Positions 18,945 through 28,212 of a stretch of DNA of 64,000 nt are shown here, piece by piece (within the stretch, counting starts at the first letter, position 1; each line of letters starts with the position of its first letter). Both the position numbers and the translations under genes were made by a program. The stretch covers positions 721,031 to 785,030 of the forward strand of contig NZ_LQCI01000034.1 of assembly GCF_001613935.1 (NCBI RefSeq), in the 5' to 3' direction. This stretch comes from Amycolatopsis regifaucium (GTDB taxonomy: Bacteria; Actinomycetota; Actinomycetes; Mycobacteriales; Pseudonocardiaceae). The notes under the pieces are model-generated. The model was not told the DNA's origin. It worked only from the letters and a program-made list of their open reading frames with translations, and ran no database searches.

Positions 18945-20278
18945 CTCCGTTGTTCAGCCAGATGCCGGACGCCGCCGAGCGGGCGGCGCTGCTGGCCGAC
19001 GACCCGTTGTGGCTGGTCCTGCTCAAGACGGTCGTCATCCTGCTGATCGGCCCGATCCTGACGATCTTCCTGATCGTCTGGGAGCGCAAGGCCGTCGGCC
19101 GGATGCAGAACCGTCCCGGCCCGAACCGCGTCGGTCCCGGCGGCTACCTGCAGTCCCTCGCGGACGCGATCAAGCTGCCGTTCAAGGAACAGATCATCCC
19201 GGACACCGCCGACCGCAAGGTGTACTTCCTCGCGCCGGTGATCTCCGCGGTGCCGGCGCTGATCGCGCTGGCCGCGATTCCGTTCGGCCCGGTGGTCTCG
19301 ATCTTCGGCGAGCGGACGGTGCTCCAGCTGGTCGACCTGCCGGTCGGCGTGCTGGTGATCCTGGCCTGCTCCTCGATCGGCGTGTACGGCCTCGTGCTGG
19401 CCGGCTGGTCGTCCGGTTCCCCGTACCCGCTCCTCGGTGGCCTGCGAAGCGCGGCTCAGGTGATCTCCTACGAGATCGCGATGGGTCTGTCCATTGTGGG
19501 CGTCATCCTCTACGCGGGTTCGATGTCGACGTCGGCGATCGTCGAGTCGCAGCAGAGTGGCTGGTACTTCTACCTGCTCCTGCCGAGTTTCGTGATCTAC
19601 CTGATCTCCATGGTCGGTGAGACCAACCGCGCGCCGTTCGACCTCCCCGAGGCCGAATCCGAGCTGGTCGGCGGTTTCCACACCGAGTACAGCTCGATGA
19701 AGTTCGCGATGTTCTTCCTCGCCGAGTACGTCAACATGGTGATCGTTTCGGCGTTCGCGACGACGTTGTTCCTCGGTGGCTGGAAGTTCCCGTTCGTCGG
19801 CGCCGACCACGCCCTCAACCAGGGCTGGCTCCCGCTGATCTGGTTCTCCACCAAGCTGTTCATGCTGCTGTTCGGCTTCATCTGGCTGCGCGGCACGCTG
19901 CCCCGGCTGCGGTACGACCAGTTCATGCGGCTGGGCTGGAAGGTCCTGGTGCCGGTCAACCTGGTCTGGATCGTCGTGATCGTCACGGTCCGCGCGATCA
20001 AGAACTCGGGTGGGCTGAGCACCCCGCAGATCCTCATCGGCGGCGGCGCGCTCATTCTCGTCGTCGTCATCCTGAGCCTGCTGCTGCCGGACAAGAAGGT
20101 CCCGGACGACGACTACGTCCCGGTGACCGGTGGCGGGTTCCCGGTACCGCCGCTCGACCTGCAGGTTCCGGAGAAGACTCCGCGTCAGAAGGCCATCGCG
20201 AAGGCCGAAGCCCGGGCGGCCAAGCGCAAGCCCGCGGCGGTTTCCAGTGGAAGGGAGGCCGGCGATGGGGATGTTTGA
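18941..20278 (+). CDS. nuoH: NADH-quinone oxidoreductase subunit H
   Basis: Membrane subunit linking the peripheral arm to the proton-pumping arm and lining the quinone channel, 445 residues with about eight transmembrane helices. Signature segments are WERKAVGRMQNRPGPNRVGP (about 47-66) and ETNRAPFDLPEAESELVGGF (about 227-246). The C-terminal 70 residues form a basic cytoplasmic tail longer than in E. coli. GTG start overlaps nuoG by 4 bp; its end overlaps nuoI by 14 bp. Confidence 0.97.
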   Translation: MTPLFSQMPDAAERAALLADDPLWLVLLKTVVILLIGPILTIFLIVWERKAVGRMQNRPGPNRVGPGGYLQSLADAIKLPFKEQIIPDTADRKVYFLAPVISAVPALIALAAIPFGPVVSIFGERTVLQLVDLPVGVLVILACSSIGVYGLVLAGWSSGSPYPLLGGLRSAAQVISYEIAMGLSIVGVILYAGSMSTSAIVESQQSGWYFYLLLPSFVIYLISMVGETNRAPFDLPEAESELVGGFHTEYSSMKFAMFFLAEYVNMVIVSAFATTLFLGGWKFPFVGADHALNQGWLPLIWFSTKLFMLLFGFIWLRGTLPRLRYDQFMRLGWKVLVPVNLVWIVVIVTVRAIKNSGGLSTPQILIGGGALILVVVILSLLLPDKKVPDDDYVPVTGGGFPVPPLDLQVPEKTPRQKAIAKAEARAAKRKPAAVSSGREAGDGDV

Positions 20279-20813
20279 TCCCATCAAGGGTTTCGGTGTC
20301 ACCTTCGGGATGATGTTCAAGAAGGTCGCCACCGAGGAGTACCCGGAGGCGGGCGCCCCCGCCGCCCCGCGCTACCACGGCAGGCATCAGCTCAACCGGC
20401 ATCCGGACGGACTGGAGAAATGCGTCGGCTGCGAGCTGTGCGCGTGGGCCTGTCCGGCGGACGCGATCTTCGTCGAAGGCGGCGACAACACCGAAGAGGC
20501 GCGTTTCTCGCCCGGTGAGCGGTACGGCGCCGACTACCAGATCAACTACCTGCGCTGCATCGGCTGCGGGTTGTGCGTCGAGGCCTGCCCGACCCGGTCG
20601 CTGACGATGATCAACTTCTACGAGCTGGCCGACGACGACCGGCAGCGGCTGATCTACACCAAGGAAGACCTCCTCGCGCCGCTGCTGCCCGGCATGGAGC
20701 AGCCGCCGCACCCGATGCGGCTGGGCGACAACGAGCAGGACTACTACGTCAACGGTCCCGAGCTCGCGCGCAAGCAGCCCAGCGGAGCCACCGAAGCGGA
20801 GGCCGTCCAGTGA
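20265..20813 (+). CDS. nuoI: NADH-quinone oxidoreductase subunit I
   Basis: Ferredoxin-like subunit with two [4Fe-4S] clusters (N6a and N6b), 182 residues. Both motifs are complete: CVGCELCAWACP (about 47-58) and CIGCGLCVEACP (about 92-103). Start chosen at ATG 20265 because GGGAGG lies 6 bp upstream; ATG 20271 is an alternative. The start lies inside the end of nuoH, and the stop overlaps nuoJ by 4 bp. Confidence 0.96.
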   Translation: MGMFDPIKGFGVTFGMMFKKVATEEYPEAGAPAAPRYHGRHQLNRHPDGLEKCVGCELCAWACPADAIFVEGGDNTEEARFSPGERYGADYQINYLRCIGCGLCVEACPTRSLTMINFYELADDDRQRLIYTKEDLLAPLLPGMEQPPHPMRLGDNEQDYYVNGPELARKQPSGATEAEAVQ

Positions 20814-21655
20814 TCACGGCTTTCCTCGCCCAGACGGACGTTTCAGCCGGGATCACCACCGGCGAGACCATCGCGTTCTGGGTGCTCGGTCCGCTCGCGC
20901 TGCTCGGCGGGCTGGGCATGATCTTCTCCCGCAACGCCGTGCACTCGGCGCTGTGGCTGGTCCTCACGATGCTGTGCCTCGGCGCGCTGTACATGATCCA
21001 GCAGGCGCCGTTCCTCGGCTTCACGCAGATCATCGTCTACACCGGCGCGATCATGATGCTGTTCCTGTTCGTGCTGATGCTGGTCGGCCGGGAGAGTTCG
21101 GACTCGGTCGTCGAAGTACTGCGCGGGCAGCGGGTCATGGCGACCCTGCTCGGCATCGGGGTCGGCGGGCTGCTCGCGGCGGGTCTCGCCCGTTCGCTGG
21201 CCAACGTCACCCCGGCGATGCCGCTGAACCCGGCGAACCTCGACGGCGGTGGCCCCGGCGGGCTGGGGCGGCTCATCTTCACCAAGTACCTGTTCCCGTT
21301 CGAGCTCACGTCGGCGCTGCTGATCACCGCCGCGCTCGGCGCGATGGTGCTCGCCTTCACCGACCGGCACGCCAAGGGCGGCAAGAAGTCGCAGAAGGAA
21401 CTCGTCATCGACCGGTTCACCGGCAAGCACGACCGGCCTTCACCGCTGCCCGGCCCGGGTGTCTTCGCCACCGCCAACTCGATCGCCACCCCGGCGCTGC
21501 TGCCGGACGGCTCGATCGCGCCGGAGTCGCTCTCGGACATCATCGAGTCGACTTCGGCCTCGCGGCTGGAAGACGAACGCAAGCAGGTCGCCGGAACCGA
21601 CGAAGGCCCGGACGCCCACGCGCTCGTAGGGAAATCTGAAGGGGAGAAGGAATGA
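20810..21655 (+). CDS. nuoJ: NADH-quinone oxidoreductase subunit J
   Basis: Membrane subunit of the proton-pumping arm, 281 residues with five predicted transmembrane helices, including the conserved VYTGAIMMLFLFVLMLVG segment that contains the pi-bulge helix. A soluble C-terminal tail of about 80 residues, absent from E. coli NuoJ, follows the last helix. GTG start overlaps nuoI, and the stop overlaps nuoK by 4 bp. Confidence 0.95.
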   Translation: MITAFLAQTDVSAGITTGETIAFWVLGPLALLGGLGMIFSRNAVHSALWLVLTMLCLGALYMIQQAPFLGFTQIIVYTGAIMMLFLFVLMLVGRESSDSVVEVLRGQRVMATLLGIGVGGLLAAGLARSLANVTPAMPLNPANLDGGGPGGLGRLIFTKYLFPFELTSALLITAALGAMVLAFTDRHAKGGKKSQKELVIDRFTGKHDRPSPLPGPGVFATANSIATPALLPDGSIAPESLSDIIESTSASRLEDERKQVAGTDEGPDAHALVGKSEGEKE

Positions 21656-21951
21656 CCCCGACGTACTACCTGCTCCTGTCCGCGCTGCTGTTCACCATCG
21701 GCGCGGTCGGGGTGCTGGTGCGCCGCAACGCGATCGTCGTCTTCATGTGCATCGAGCTGATGCTGAACGCGGCGAACCTGTCCCTGGTCACGTTCGCCCG
21801 GATCAACGGGTCGCTCGACGGACAGGTGATGGCGTTCTTCGTGATGGTCGTCGCCGCCGCCGAGGTCGTGGTGGGGCTGGCGATCATCATGGCGATCTTC
21901 CGCACCCGGCGCTCGGCCTCGGTCGACGACACCAACCTGCTGAAGTACTAA
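21652..21951 (+). CDS. nuoK: NADH-quinone oxidoreductase subunit K
   Basis: Small MrpC-like membrane subunit of 99 residues with three transmembrane helices. The conserved membrane glutamates of the proton path occur in CIELMLNAANL (helix 2) and in AAAEVVVGLAI (helix 3). ATG start overlaps the nuoJ stop; nuoL follows after 12 bp. Confidence 0.96.
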   Translation: MTPTYYLLLSALLFTIGAVGVLVRRNAIVVFMCIELMLNAANLSLVTFARINGSLDGQVMAFFVMVVAAAEVVVGLAIIMAIFRTRRSASVDDTNLLKY

Positions 21952-21963
21952 GGGAGCACGGAG

Positions 21964-23862
21964 TTGACCGCATCATCGTGGCTGCTGGTGGCCTTCCCTG
22001 CCCTCGGCGCCCTTATTCTCCTGCTGGCCGGTAAACGGGCCAGGGGCTGGGGACACCTCCTCGGCAGTGCGACCGTCTCACTGTCCTTTGTGTACGGCCT
22101 GATCCTCTTCTTCACGGCCGACACGAAGAACGTCGCGGACGTCAAGCTGTACTCGTGGATCCCGGTTTCGGCGCTGCAGGTCGACTTCGGGCTCCGGATC
22201 GACGCGCTTTCGCTGACGTTCGTGCTGCTGATCACCGGCGTCGGCATGCTGATCCACTTCTACTCGATCGGCTACATGGCCGAGGACCGCGACCGGTCGC
22301 GGTTCTTCGCCTACCTCAACCTGTTCGTCGCCTCGATGCTGATCCTGGTGCTGGGCAACAGCTTCGTGACGCTGTACCTCGGCTGGGAGGGCGTGGGTCT
22401 CGCGTCGTACCTGCTCATCGGCTGGTACCAGGACCGCCCGTCCGCGGCCACCGCGGCGAAGAAGGCGTTCCTGATGAACCGCGTCGGTGACGTCGGGCTC
22501 GCGCTGGCGATCTTCCTGATGTTCAAGTACGTCGGGAGTACCGGTTACGCCGAGGTCTTCGGCGCGATCGACAAGATCCCGGCCGGCGCGATCACCGCGA
22601 TCGCGATCCTGCTCCTGCTGGGCGCCTGCGGTAAGTCCGGTCAGTTCCCGCTGCAGGCCTGGCTTCCGGACGCGATGGAGGGCCCGACCCCGGTCTCGGC
22701 CCTCATCCACGCGGCGACGATGGTCACCGCCGGCGTCTACCTGGTCGCCCGCGCGCACGAGATCTTCAACGCCACCCCGGACGGCAGGCTGATCGTCACC
22801 CTCGTCGGTACGGTCACGCTGTTGATCGGGTGCATCATCGGTTGCGCCTACGACGACATCAAGAAGGTCCTGGCGTACTCCACGGTCAGCCAGATCGGCT
22901 ACATGATGCTCGCCGTCGGCCTCGGGCCGATCGCCTACGCGCTCGGCATCATGCACCTGGTGGCGCACGGTTTCTTCAAGGCCGGGCTGTTCCTCGGGGC
23001 CGGTTCGGTCATGCACGCCATGAACGACGAGGTCGACATGCGGAAGTACGGCGGGCTGCGCAAGCACCTGCCGGTCACCTTCTGGACCTTCGCGCTCGGC
23101 TACCTCGCCCTGATCGGCATCCCGCCGCTGTCCGGCTTCTTCACCAAGGACGCGATCATCGAAGCGGCGCTGTCCCAGGGCGGCTGGCGCGGCTGGGTGA
23201 TGGGCGGCGCGGCACTGCTCGGCGCCGGGCTCACCGCGTTCTACATGACGCGCCTGATGGTGATGACCTTCTTCGGCAAGGAACGCTGGAAGGAGATCAA
23301 GTCCAGCGACGGCCGCGACTTCCACCCGCACGAATCACCCGCGGTGATGAAGTGGCCGATGATCATCCTCGCCGTCGGTTCGGTCGGCGCCGGTGCGTTC
23401 TTCGCGCTCGGCGACCGGTTCGCCGAATGGCTCGCCCCGGTGGTCGGCCCGCTCGAAGAGGGTGGCCACAGCGTCATCCCGCACGCGCTGGTCCCCGTCC
23501 TCACCGTGGCGCTCTCCGTACTCGGCGCGGTGGCCGCCTGGCTCTTCGTCGGCCGCAAGGACGTTCCGGTGGAACGGCCCGAGCGGGTCTCCGCCGTGGT
23601 CAAAGCCGCGCGCAACGACCTCTACGGCAACACCTTGAACGAGACGCTGGTCGCCCGTCCGGGTACCTGGCTCGCCCGCGCGCTGGTCTACGTGGACAAC
23701 CGCGGGGTCGACGGCGCGGTCAACGGCCTCGCCGCCGCACTCGGCGGCGGATCCGGGCGCCTGCGCCGCCTGCAGACCGGCTTCGTCCGCTCGTACGCAC
23801 TGTCCATGCTGGGCGGCACATTCCTGCTTCTGGCGGCACTCCTGCTGGTGAGGTTCTCATGA
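21964..23862 (+). CDS. nuoL: NADH-quinone oxidoreductase subunit L
   Basis: Antiporter-like proton-pumping subunit, 632 residues, with about 15 transmembrane helices and the long lateral helix near the C-terminus. Conserved segments include LGWEGVGLASYLLIGWY (key Glu) and LPDAMEGPTPVSALIHAATMVTAG (key Lys region follows). TTG start at 21964 preceded by a GGGAG ribosome site. The end overlaps nuoM by 4 bp. Confidence 0.96.
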   Translation: MTASSWLLVAFPALGALILLLAGKRARGWGHLLGSATVSLSFVYGLILFFTADTKNVADVKLYSWIPVSALQVDFGLRIDALSLTFVLLITGVGMLIHFYSIGYMAEDRDRSRFFAYLNLFVASMLILVLGNSFVTLYLGWEGVGLASYLLIGWYQDRPSAATAAKKAFLMNRVGDVGLALAIFLMFKYVGSTGYAEVFGAIDKIPAGAITAIAILLLLGACGKSGQFPLQAWLPDAMEGPTPVSALIHAATMVTAGVYLVARAHEIFNATPDGRLIVTLVGTVTLLIGCIIGCAYDDIKKVLAYSTVSQIGYMMLAVGLGPIAYALGIMHLVAHGFFKAGLFLGAGSVMHAMNDEVDMRKYGGLRKHLPVTFWTFALGYLALIGIPPLSGFFTKDAIIEAALSQGGWRGWVMGGAALLGAGLTAFYMTRLMVMTFFGKERWKEIKSSDGRDFHPHESPAVMKWPMIILAVGSVGAGAFFALGDRFAEWLAPVVGPLEEGGHSVIPHALVPVLTVALSVLGAVAAWLFVGRKDVPVERPERVSAVVKAARNDLYGNTLNETLVARPGTWLARALVYVDNRGVDGAVNGLAAALGGGSGRLRRLQTGFVRSYALSMLGGTFLLLAALLLVRFS

Positions 23863-25409
23863 CCTGGCTACTCGCAACCATCCTGCTGCCGCTGGTCGGC
23901 GCCGCGGTCGTCGCGGGGATGAAGAAGAACGACAGGCTGGCGACGCTCACCGCGCTCGTGGTGTCGCTCCTGACGTTCCTGCTGGTGATCCCGATGTGGG
24001 CGAGCTACACGCCCTCGGGGGACCGGATCCAGCAGAAGTCCTCGATGGACTGGATCCCCAACTTCGGCATCCACATCTCGTTCGGCATCGACGGCATCGC
24101 GCTGGTGATGATCGCGGTCATCGGGCTCCTGGTGCCTATCGTGGTCGGCGCGCTCGGCCTGACCGACAAGCTCCCGGCCGGGCGCTCGGCGGGCGGATTC
24201 CTCTCGCTGATCCTGGTGCAGGAAGCGCTCACCATCGGCGTCTTCGCCGCGACCGACGTCTTCCTGTTCTACGTGCTGTTCGAGATCATGCTGATCCCGA
24301 TGTACTTCCTCATCGGCGGCTACGGCGGCGCGAACCGGCAGTACGCGGCGGTCAAGTTCTTCCTCTACTCGTTCCTCGGCGGCCTGATCATGCTGGCCTC
24401 GGCCATCGGGGCGTACTCGATGGCGTCGGACGAACTCGGCAAGGGCACCTTCGACTGGGAAACCCTCGTCACCGTCGTCCGCGACGCCCCGACGGGCACC
24501 CAGATCTGGCTGTTCCTCGGGTTCTTCCTCGCCTTCGCGATCAAGGCCCCGTTGGTGCCGTTCCACACCTGGCTGCCGGACGCCGCGGGCCAGGCGCCCA
24601 TCGGCGTCGCGGTGCTGCTGGTCGGTGTGCTGGACAAGGTCGGCACGTTCGGGTTCCTGCGCTACTGCCTCCCGATGTTCCCGGAGGCCAGCAAGGAACT
24701 CGCGCCGTGGGTGCTGGTGCTCGCCGTCGCGGGTGTCCTTTACGGCTCGATCCTCGCGGCGGGGCAGCGTGACATGAAGCGCTTCATCGCCTACGTGTCG
24801 ATCGCCCACTTCGGCTTCATCGCGCTGGGCATCTTCACCTTCAACGAGCAGGCGATGGTCGGCTCGGTGTCGTACATGCTCAACCACAGCCTCGCCACCG
24901 GCATGCTGATCGTGGTGGTCGGCCTGATCGTGATGCGCGGCGGATCCACCAGGATCTCGGACTACGGCGGCATGGCGAAGGTGACCCCGCTGCTCGGCGG
25001 CATGCTGCTCATCGCCGGTCTGTCCACTTTGTCCCTGCCCGGCACCAACTCCTTCATCAGTGAGTTCCTGGTGCTGCTGGGGTCCTTTGTGGACTACCCG
25101 GTGTACACGATCATCGCGACGGTCGGCATGGTGCTGGCCGCGGCGTACGTGCTCTGGCTCTACCAGCGCGTCATGCAGGGCCCCGTCCGCGGTGACGCCC
25201 TGATCGGCGCCGGTGGCGGGCCCGGCACGGCGATCGCTCCCGAACTCGGGGCGACCAAGGTCATCAAAGACCTCGGCGGCAGGGAGATCGCGATCCTGGC
25301 GCCGATGGTCGTGCTGATCATCGCGCTCGGCTTCTATCCCAAGCCGGTGCTCGACACGATCACCCCGTCGGTGCAGGCGACGATGTCGTCCGTACAGGGA
25401 GGCAAGTAA
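23859..25409 (+). CDS. nuoM: NADH-quinone oxidoreductase subunit M
   Basis: Second antiporter-like subunit, 516 residues with about 14 transmembrane helices. FYVLFEIMLIPMYFLIGGYGG carries the pumping glutamate, followed by AIKAPLVPFHTWLPDAAGQA and SLPGTNSFISEFLVLLGSF. The open frame extends upstream inside nuoL, but ATG 23859, overlapping the nuoL stop, is the real start. Confidence 0.96.
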   Translation: MTWLLATILLPLVGAAVVAGMKKNDRLATLTALVVSLLTFLLVIPMWASYTPSGDRIQQKSSMDWIPNFGIHISFGIDGIALVMIAVIGLLVPIVVGALGLTDKLPAGRSAGGFLSLILVQEALTIGVFAATDVFLFYVLFEIMLIPMYFLIGGYGGANRQYAAVKFFLYSFLGGLIMLASAIGAYSMASDELGKGTFDWETLVTVVRDAPTGTQIWLFLGFFLAFAIKAPLVPFHTWLPDAAGQAPIGVAVLLVGVLDKVGTFGFLRYCLPMFPEASKELAPWVLVLAVAGVLYGSILAAGQRDMKRFIAYVSIAHFGFIALGIFTFNEQAMVGSVSYMLNHSLATGMLIVVVGLIVMRGGSTRISDYGGMAKVTPLLGGMLLIAGLSTLSLPGTNSFISEFLVLLGSFVDYPVYTIIATVGMVLAAAYVLWLYQRVMQGPVRGDALIGAGGGPGTAIAPELGATKVIKDLGGREIAILAPMVVLIIALGFYPKPVLDTITPSVQATMSSVQGGK

Positions 25410-25411
25410 CA

Positions 25412-26977
25412 GTGCTCTTCTTGACTCAGGCGCCACTGGTGCAGGTGCCGTCGATCGACTACTTCGCCGTCACGCCGATCCTGATCATCCTCGGGGCCGC
25501 GTGTGTCAGCGTGCTGTTCGAAGCCTTCTTGCCCAAGCACATGCGGTGGCCGTCGCAGGTCTTCCTGTCCCTGCTCGGGATCGGGGCGGCCGGCGTCTTC
25601 CTTGCCTGGTACGCCAGCAGTTCCGCGCCGAAGGGCGGCATCACGACCTTCAGCGGCGCGATCGCCGTCGACCGGCCGTCGCTGTTCCTGTGGGGCACGC
25701 TGCTGGCGCTGGCGCTGGGCGCGGTACTGCTGATCGCCGACCGCTCGGTCGAACCGGGCGGCGCGTTCGTCGCGCAGGCGGGTATCCGCCCCGGCACGCT
25801 GCAGGACCGCGCGCAGGTCGGCACCACCGGGATGCAGACCGAGGTCTTCCCGCTGACGCTGTTCGCGCTCGGCGGCATGATGTCGTTCGTCGCGGCCAAC
25901 GACCTGCTGACCATGTTCATCGCGCTCGAAGTGCTGAGCCTGCCGCTGTACCTGATGTGCGGTCTCGCGCGGCGGCGTCGTCTGCTCTCGCAGGAATCCG
26001 CGGTCAAGTACTTCCTGCTCGGCGCGTTCTCGTCGGCGTTCTTCCTCTACGGCCTCGCGCTGCTGTACGGCTACGCGAACTCCGTGAAGCTGTCGGACAT
26101 CGCCAACGCCGCCGCCGGTTCGGACCGTTCGGACACGCTGCTGTTCGCCGGGCTCGGGTTGCTCGCGGTCGGCCTGCTGTTCAAGGGCTCGGTCGGTCCC
26201 TTCCACACCTGGACCCCGGACGTCTACCAGGGCGCGCCGACCCCGGTCACCGCGTTCATGGGTGCCTGCACCAAGGTCGCCGCGTTCGGCGGGATCCTGC
26301 GGGTGTTCCAGGTGGCGTTCGAGTCGACGAGCTGGGAATGGCGCGGCGTGCTCTGGGGCGTCGCGATCATCTCGATGCTGATCGGCGCGGTGCTGGGGCT
26401 CACGCAGACCGACGTGAAGCGCATGATCGCCTACTCGTCCATCGCGCACGCCGGGTTCCTGCTCGTGGGTGCGATCGCGATGACCGAGGAAGGCCTGTCG
26501 AGCACGCTGTTCTACCTGCTGGCCTACGGTTTCACCACGCTCGCCGCGTTCGGTGTCGTCTCGCTGGTGCGGGACTCGAACGGCGAGGCGACGCACCTGT
26601 CCGCGTGGGCGGGCTTGGCCAAGCGGTCACCGGTGCTGGCCGGGGTGTTCACGTTCCTGCTGCTCGCACTGGCCGGTATCCCGCTGACCAGTGGGTTCGT
26701 CGGCAAGTTCGTGGTGTTCTCGGCGGCACTGTCCGACGGCATGGCGCCGCTGGTCGTCGTCGCACTGGTCTTCAGCGCCGTCGCCGCGTTCTTCTACCTG
26801 CGGGTGATCGTGCTGATGTACTTCTCCGAACCGGCGCCCGACGGCCCGACCGTCACCGTGCCCGGTGCGTTCACCACCACCGCGATCACCATCGGCGTCA
26901 TCGTCACGCTGGTGCTCGGCCTGATCCCGGCGTTCGCCCTCGACTGGGCGGGCTCCGGCGGTTTCGCCCTCAAGTAA
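25412..26977 (+). CDS. nuoN: NADH-quinone oxidoreductase subunit N
   Basis: Third antiporter-like subunit and last gene of the operon, 521 residues, about 14 transmembrane helices. FIALEVLSLPLYLMCGLAR and GPFHTWTPDVYQGAPTPVTA are the characteristic segments. GTG start 2 bp after nuoM. A hairpin with a T-run (26996-27023) follows the stop. Confidence 0.96.
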   Translation: MLFLTQAPLVQVPSIDYFAVTPILIILGAACVSVLFEAFLPKHMRWPSQVFLSLLGIGAAGVFLAWYASSSAPKGGITTFSGAIAVDRPSLFLWGTLLALALGAVLLIADRSVEPGGAFVAQAGIRPGTLQDRAQVGTTGMQTEVFPLTLFALGGMMSFVAANDLLTMFIALEVLSLPLYLMCGLARRRRLLSQESAVKYFLLGAFSSAFFLYGLALLYGYANSVKLSDIANAAAGSDRSDTLLFAGLGLLAVGLLFKGSVGPFHTWTPDVYQGAPTPVTAFMGACTKVAAFGGILRVFQVAFESTSWEWRGVLWGVAIISMLIGAVLGLTQTDVKRMIAYSSIAHAGFLLVGAIAMTEEGLSSTLFYLLAYGFTTLAAFGVVSLVRDSNGEATHLSAWAGLAKRSPVLAGVFTFLLLALAGIPLTSGFVGKFVVFSAALSDGMAPLVVVALVFSAVAAFFYLRVIVLMYFSEPAPDGPTVTVPGAFTTTAITIGVIVTLVLGLIPAFALDWAGSGGFALK

Positions 26978-26995
26978 GCCCTGTTCGCGCGAAAT

Positions 26996-27023
26996 GCCCC
27001 CTCGCTGTCGTGAGGGGGCTTTT
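26996..27023 (+). terminator. rho-independent terminator of the nuo operon
   Basis: An 8-bp perfect stem, GCCCCCTC and GAGGGGGC, with an 8-nt loop, followed directly by TTTT. It lies 19 bp after the nuoN stop and ends the operon. Confidence 0.9.
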
Positions 27024-27096
27024 CGGTGTCAGGGCGACGTCAGGGGCGTGTCTCGATAGTCTCAGCAGCGCCTCGCTCACCGCCCCTTGGACCGGA

Positions 27097-27278
27097 ATGG
27101 TGCCGGTCGACGACACCGCGCCGGCCGACACCGGCGGCTCCGGCATCCCGATCGTCTACCTCAACGGCCGAGCGGGCCCGCGGCAAGTCGCGGCGCGGTA
27201 CTGGTCGACGGCGCGTTCCCGTACGACTGGCTTGACGACGCCATGGAGCAGCGGATCCGGAAGCTGTTAAGCGGTTGA
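27097..27278 (+). pseudogene. relic of an alpha/beta-hydrolase gene
   Basis: Two pieces of an alpha/beta-hydrolase-like protein lie in different frames. The first begins at ATG 27097 and reads MVPVDDTAPADTGGSGIPIV followed by YLNG, like the first strand and turn of such enzymes. The second, from about 27195, reads AAVLVDGAFPYDWLDDAMEQ and ends at 27278, which resembles a mid-protein segment after the nucleophile elbow. The roughly 90 residues expected between them, including the catalytic Ser motif, are missing, and the C-terminal half is absent. A deletion with a frameshift explains this. The family call is from pattern recognition only. Confidence 0.5.
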
Positions 27279-27372
27279 ACTGGTTCACCACCCGTGTCCG
27301 GGAGGTCGCCCGGATCGGGAGCTGACTTGCCGTGTCGCACAGGGCAGATTGCTCGCCGGAAGAAGGGGAGCG

Positions 27373-28212
27373 ATGCCGAAGCAGAAACCGACGCCGCAGG
27401 AGCGTGCACTCGCCGAGGGACTTCGAGTCGCGCGGCGGTTCAGCAGACTGGCCATGACCGAGGTGGCCGACAAACTGGTCTGGTCGCAGTCGACGATCAG
27501 CCGTCTCGAAACCGGAATGCGCGCCGCGTCCACCGAAGAGGTGTCGGCACTGCTCGCGGTCTATCAGATCGTTGGTGAGCAACGGGAAGCGCTGATCGAG
27601 CTGGCTCGCGACGCCGACCGCCCCAGCTGGCTGGAAACTCGCGACGCCGAGGTGCCGTGGCAGGTGAAGACCCTTGCGCAGTACGAACTCGAAGCCACCA
27701 AGATCGTCGAATCCAGTACCGCGTCGCTTCCCGTGCTGCTGCAGACACCTTCGTACGCGAGGGCCGCGCTCTCCGCGGCCGACGTCTCCGCCGCGGCACT
27801 CGAAGCGCGGATGGACCTACGCCAGGACCGGCAGAAGGTGCTGGACCGGAAGAATCCGCCGAGGCTGGTCGCGTTCCTTGACGAGGGAGTTCTGCGACGG
27901 CAGATCGGCGGTGAACGGATCATGGCGAACCAGCTTCGGTACCTCCTCGCGCTGGCGCAGCGGCCGACTGTCGAGCTGCGCGTCTTCCCCTTCGACGTCG
28001 GCGGCCATCCCGGGATGTGCGGCGGCTACGCCCTGCTCGAATTTCCCGACGGCAGGCCGGTGGTGCGGCTGGAACACCTGCGTTCCGGGGTGTTCTTGCA
28101 CCAGCCCGCCGACGTCCAGCCGTACGTGCGGGCGACCGTGCGCTCGACCGCGGTGGCGCTGGATCCGGCGCGGTCGGTGCACTTGATCGAGAGCCTGGTG
28201 CCGCCGGTTTAG
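27373..28212 (+). CDS. helix-turn-helix regulator with DUF5753 domain
   Basis: 279-residue transcriptional regulator of the type common in Streptomyces and Amycolatopsis. An XRE/HTH_31 domain (about 8-65, with VADKLVWSQSTISRLETGMR as the recognition region) is followed by a DUF5753 domain (about 90-270) containing the typical LPVLLQTPSYARA and GGYALLEFPDGRPVVRLEH stretches. Members often sit next to small DUF397 genes; none is seen here. ATG at 27373 with GGGGAG upstream. Its stop overlaps the stop of the EspG-like gene on the other strand by 4 bp. Target unknown. Confidence 0.88.
   Translation: MPKQKPTPQERALAEGLRVARRFSRLAMTEVADKLVWSQSTISRLETGMRAASTEEVSALLAVYQIVGEQREALIELARDADRPSWLETRDAEVPWQVKTLAQYELEATKIVESSTASLPVLLQTPSYARAALSAADVSAAALEARMDLRQDRQKVLDRKNPPRLVAFLDEGVLRRQIGGERIMANQLRYLLALAQRPTVELRVFPFDVGGHPGMCGGYALLEFPDGRPVVRLEHLRSGVFLHQPADVQPYVRATVRSTAVALDPARSVHLIESLVPPV

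Noticed and set aside
21964..26977. Long reverse-strand frames opposite nuoL, nuoM and nuoN
   Set aside because: Compositional mirror images of conserved membrane proteins, rich in His, Asp, Gln and Arg, with no recognisable family.
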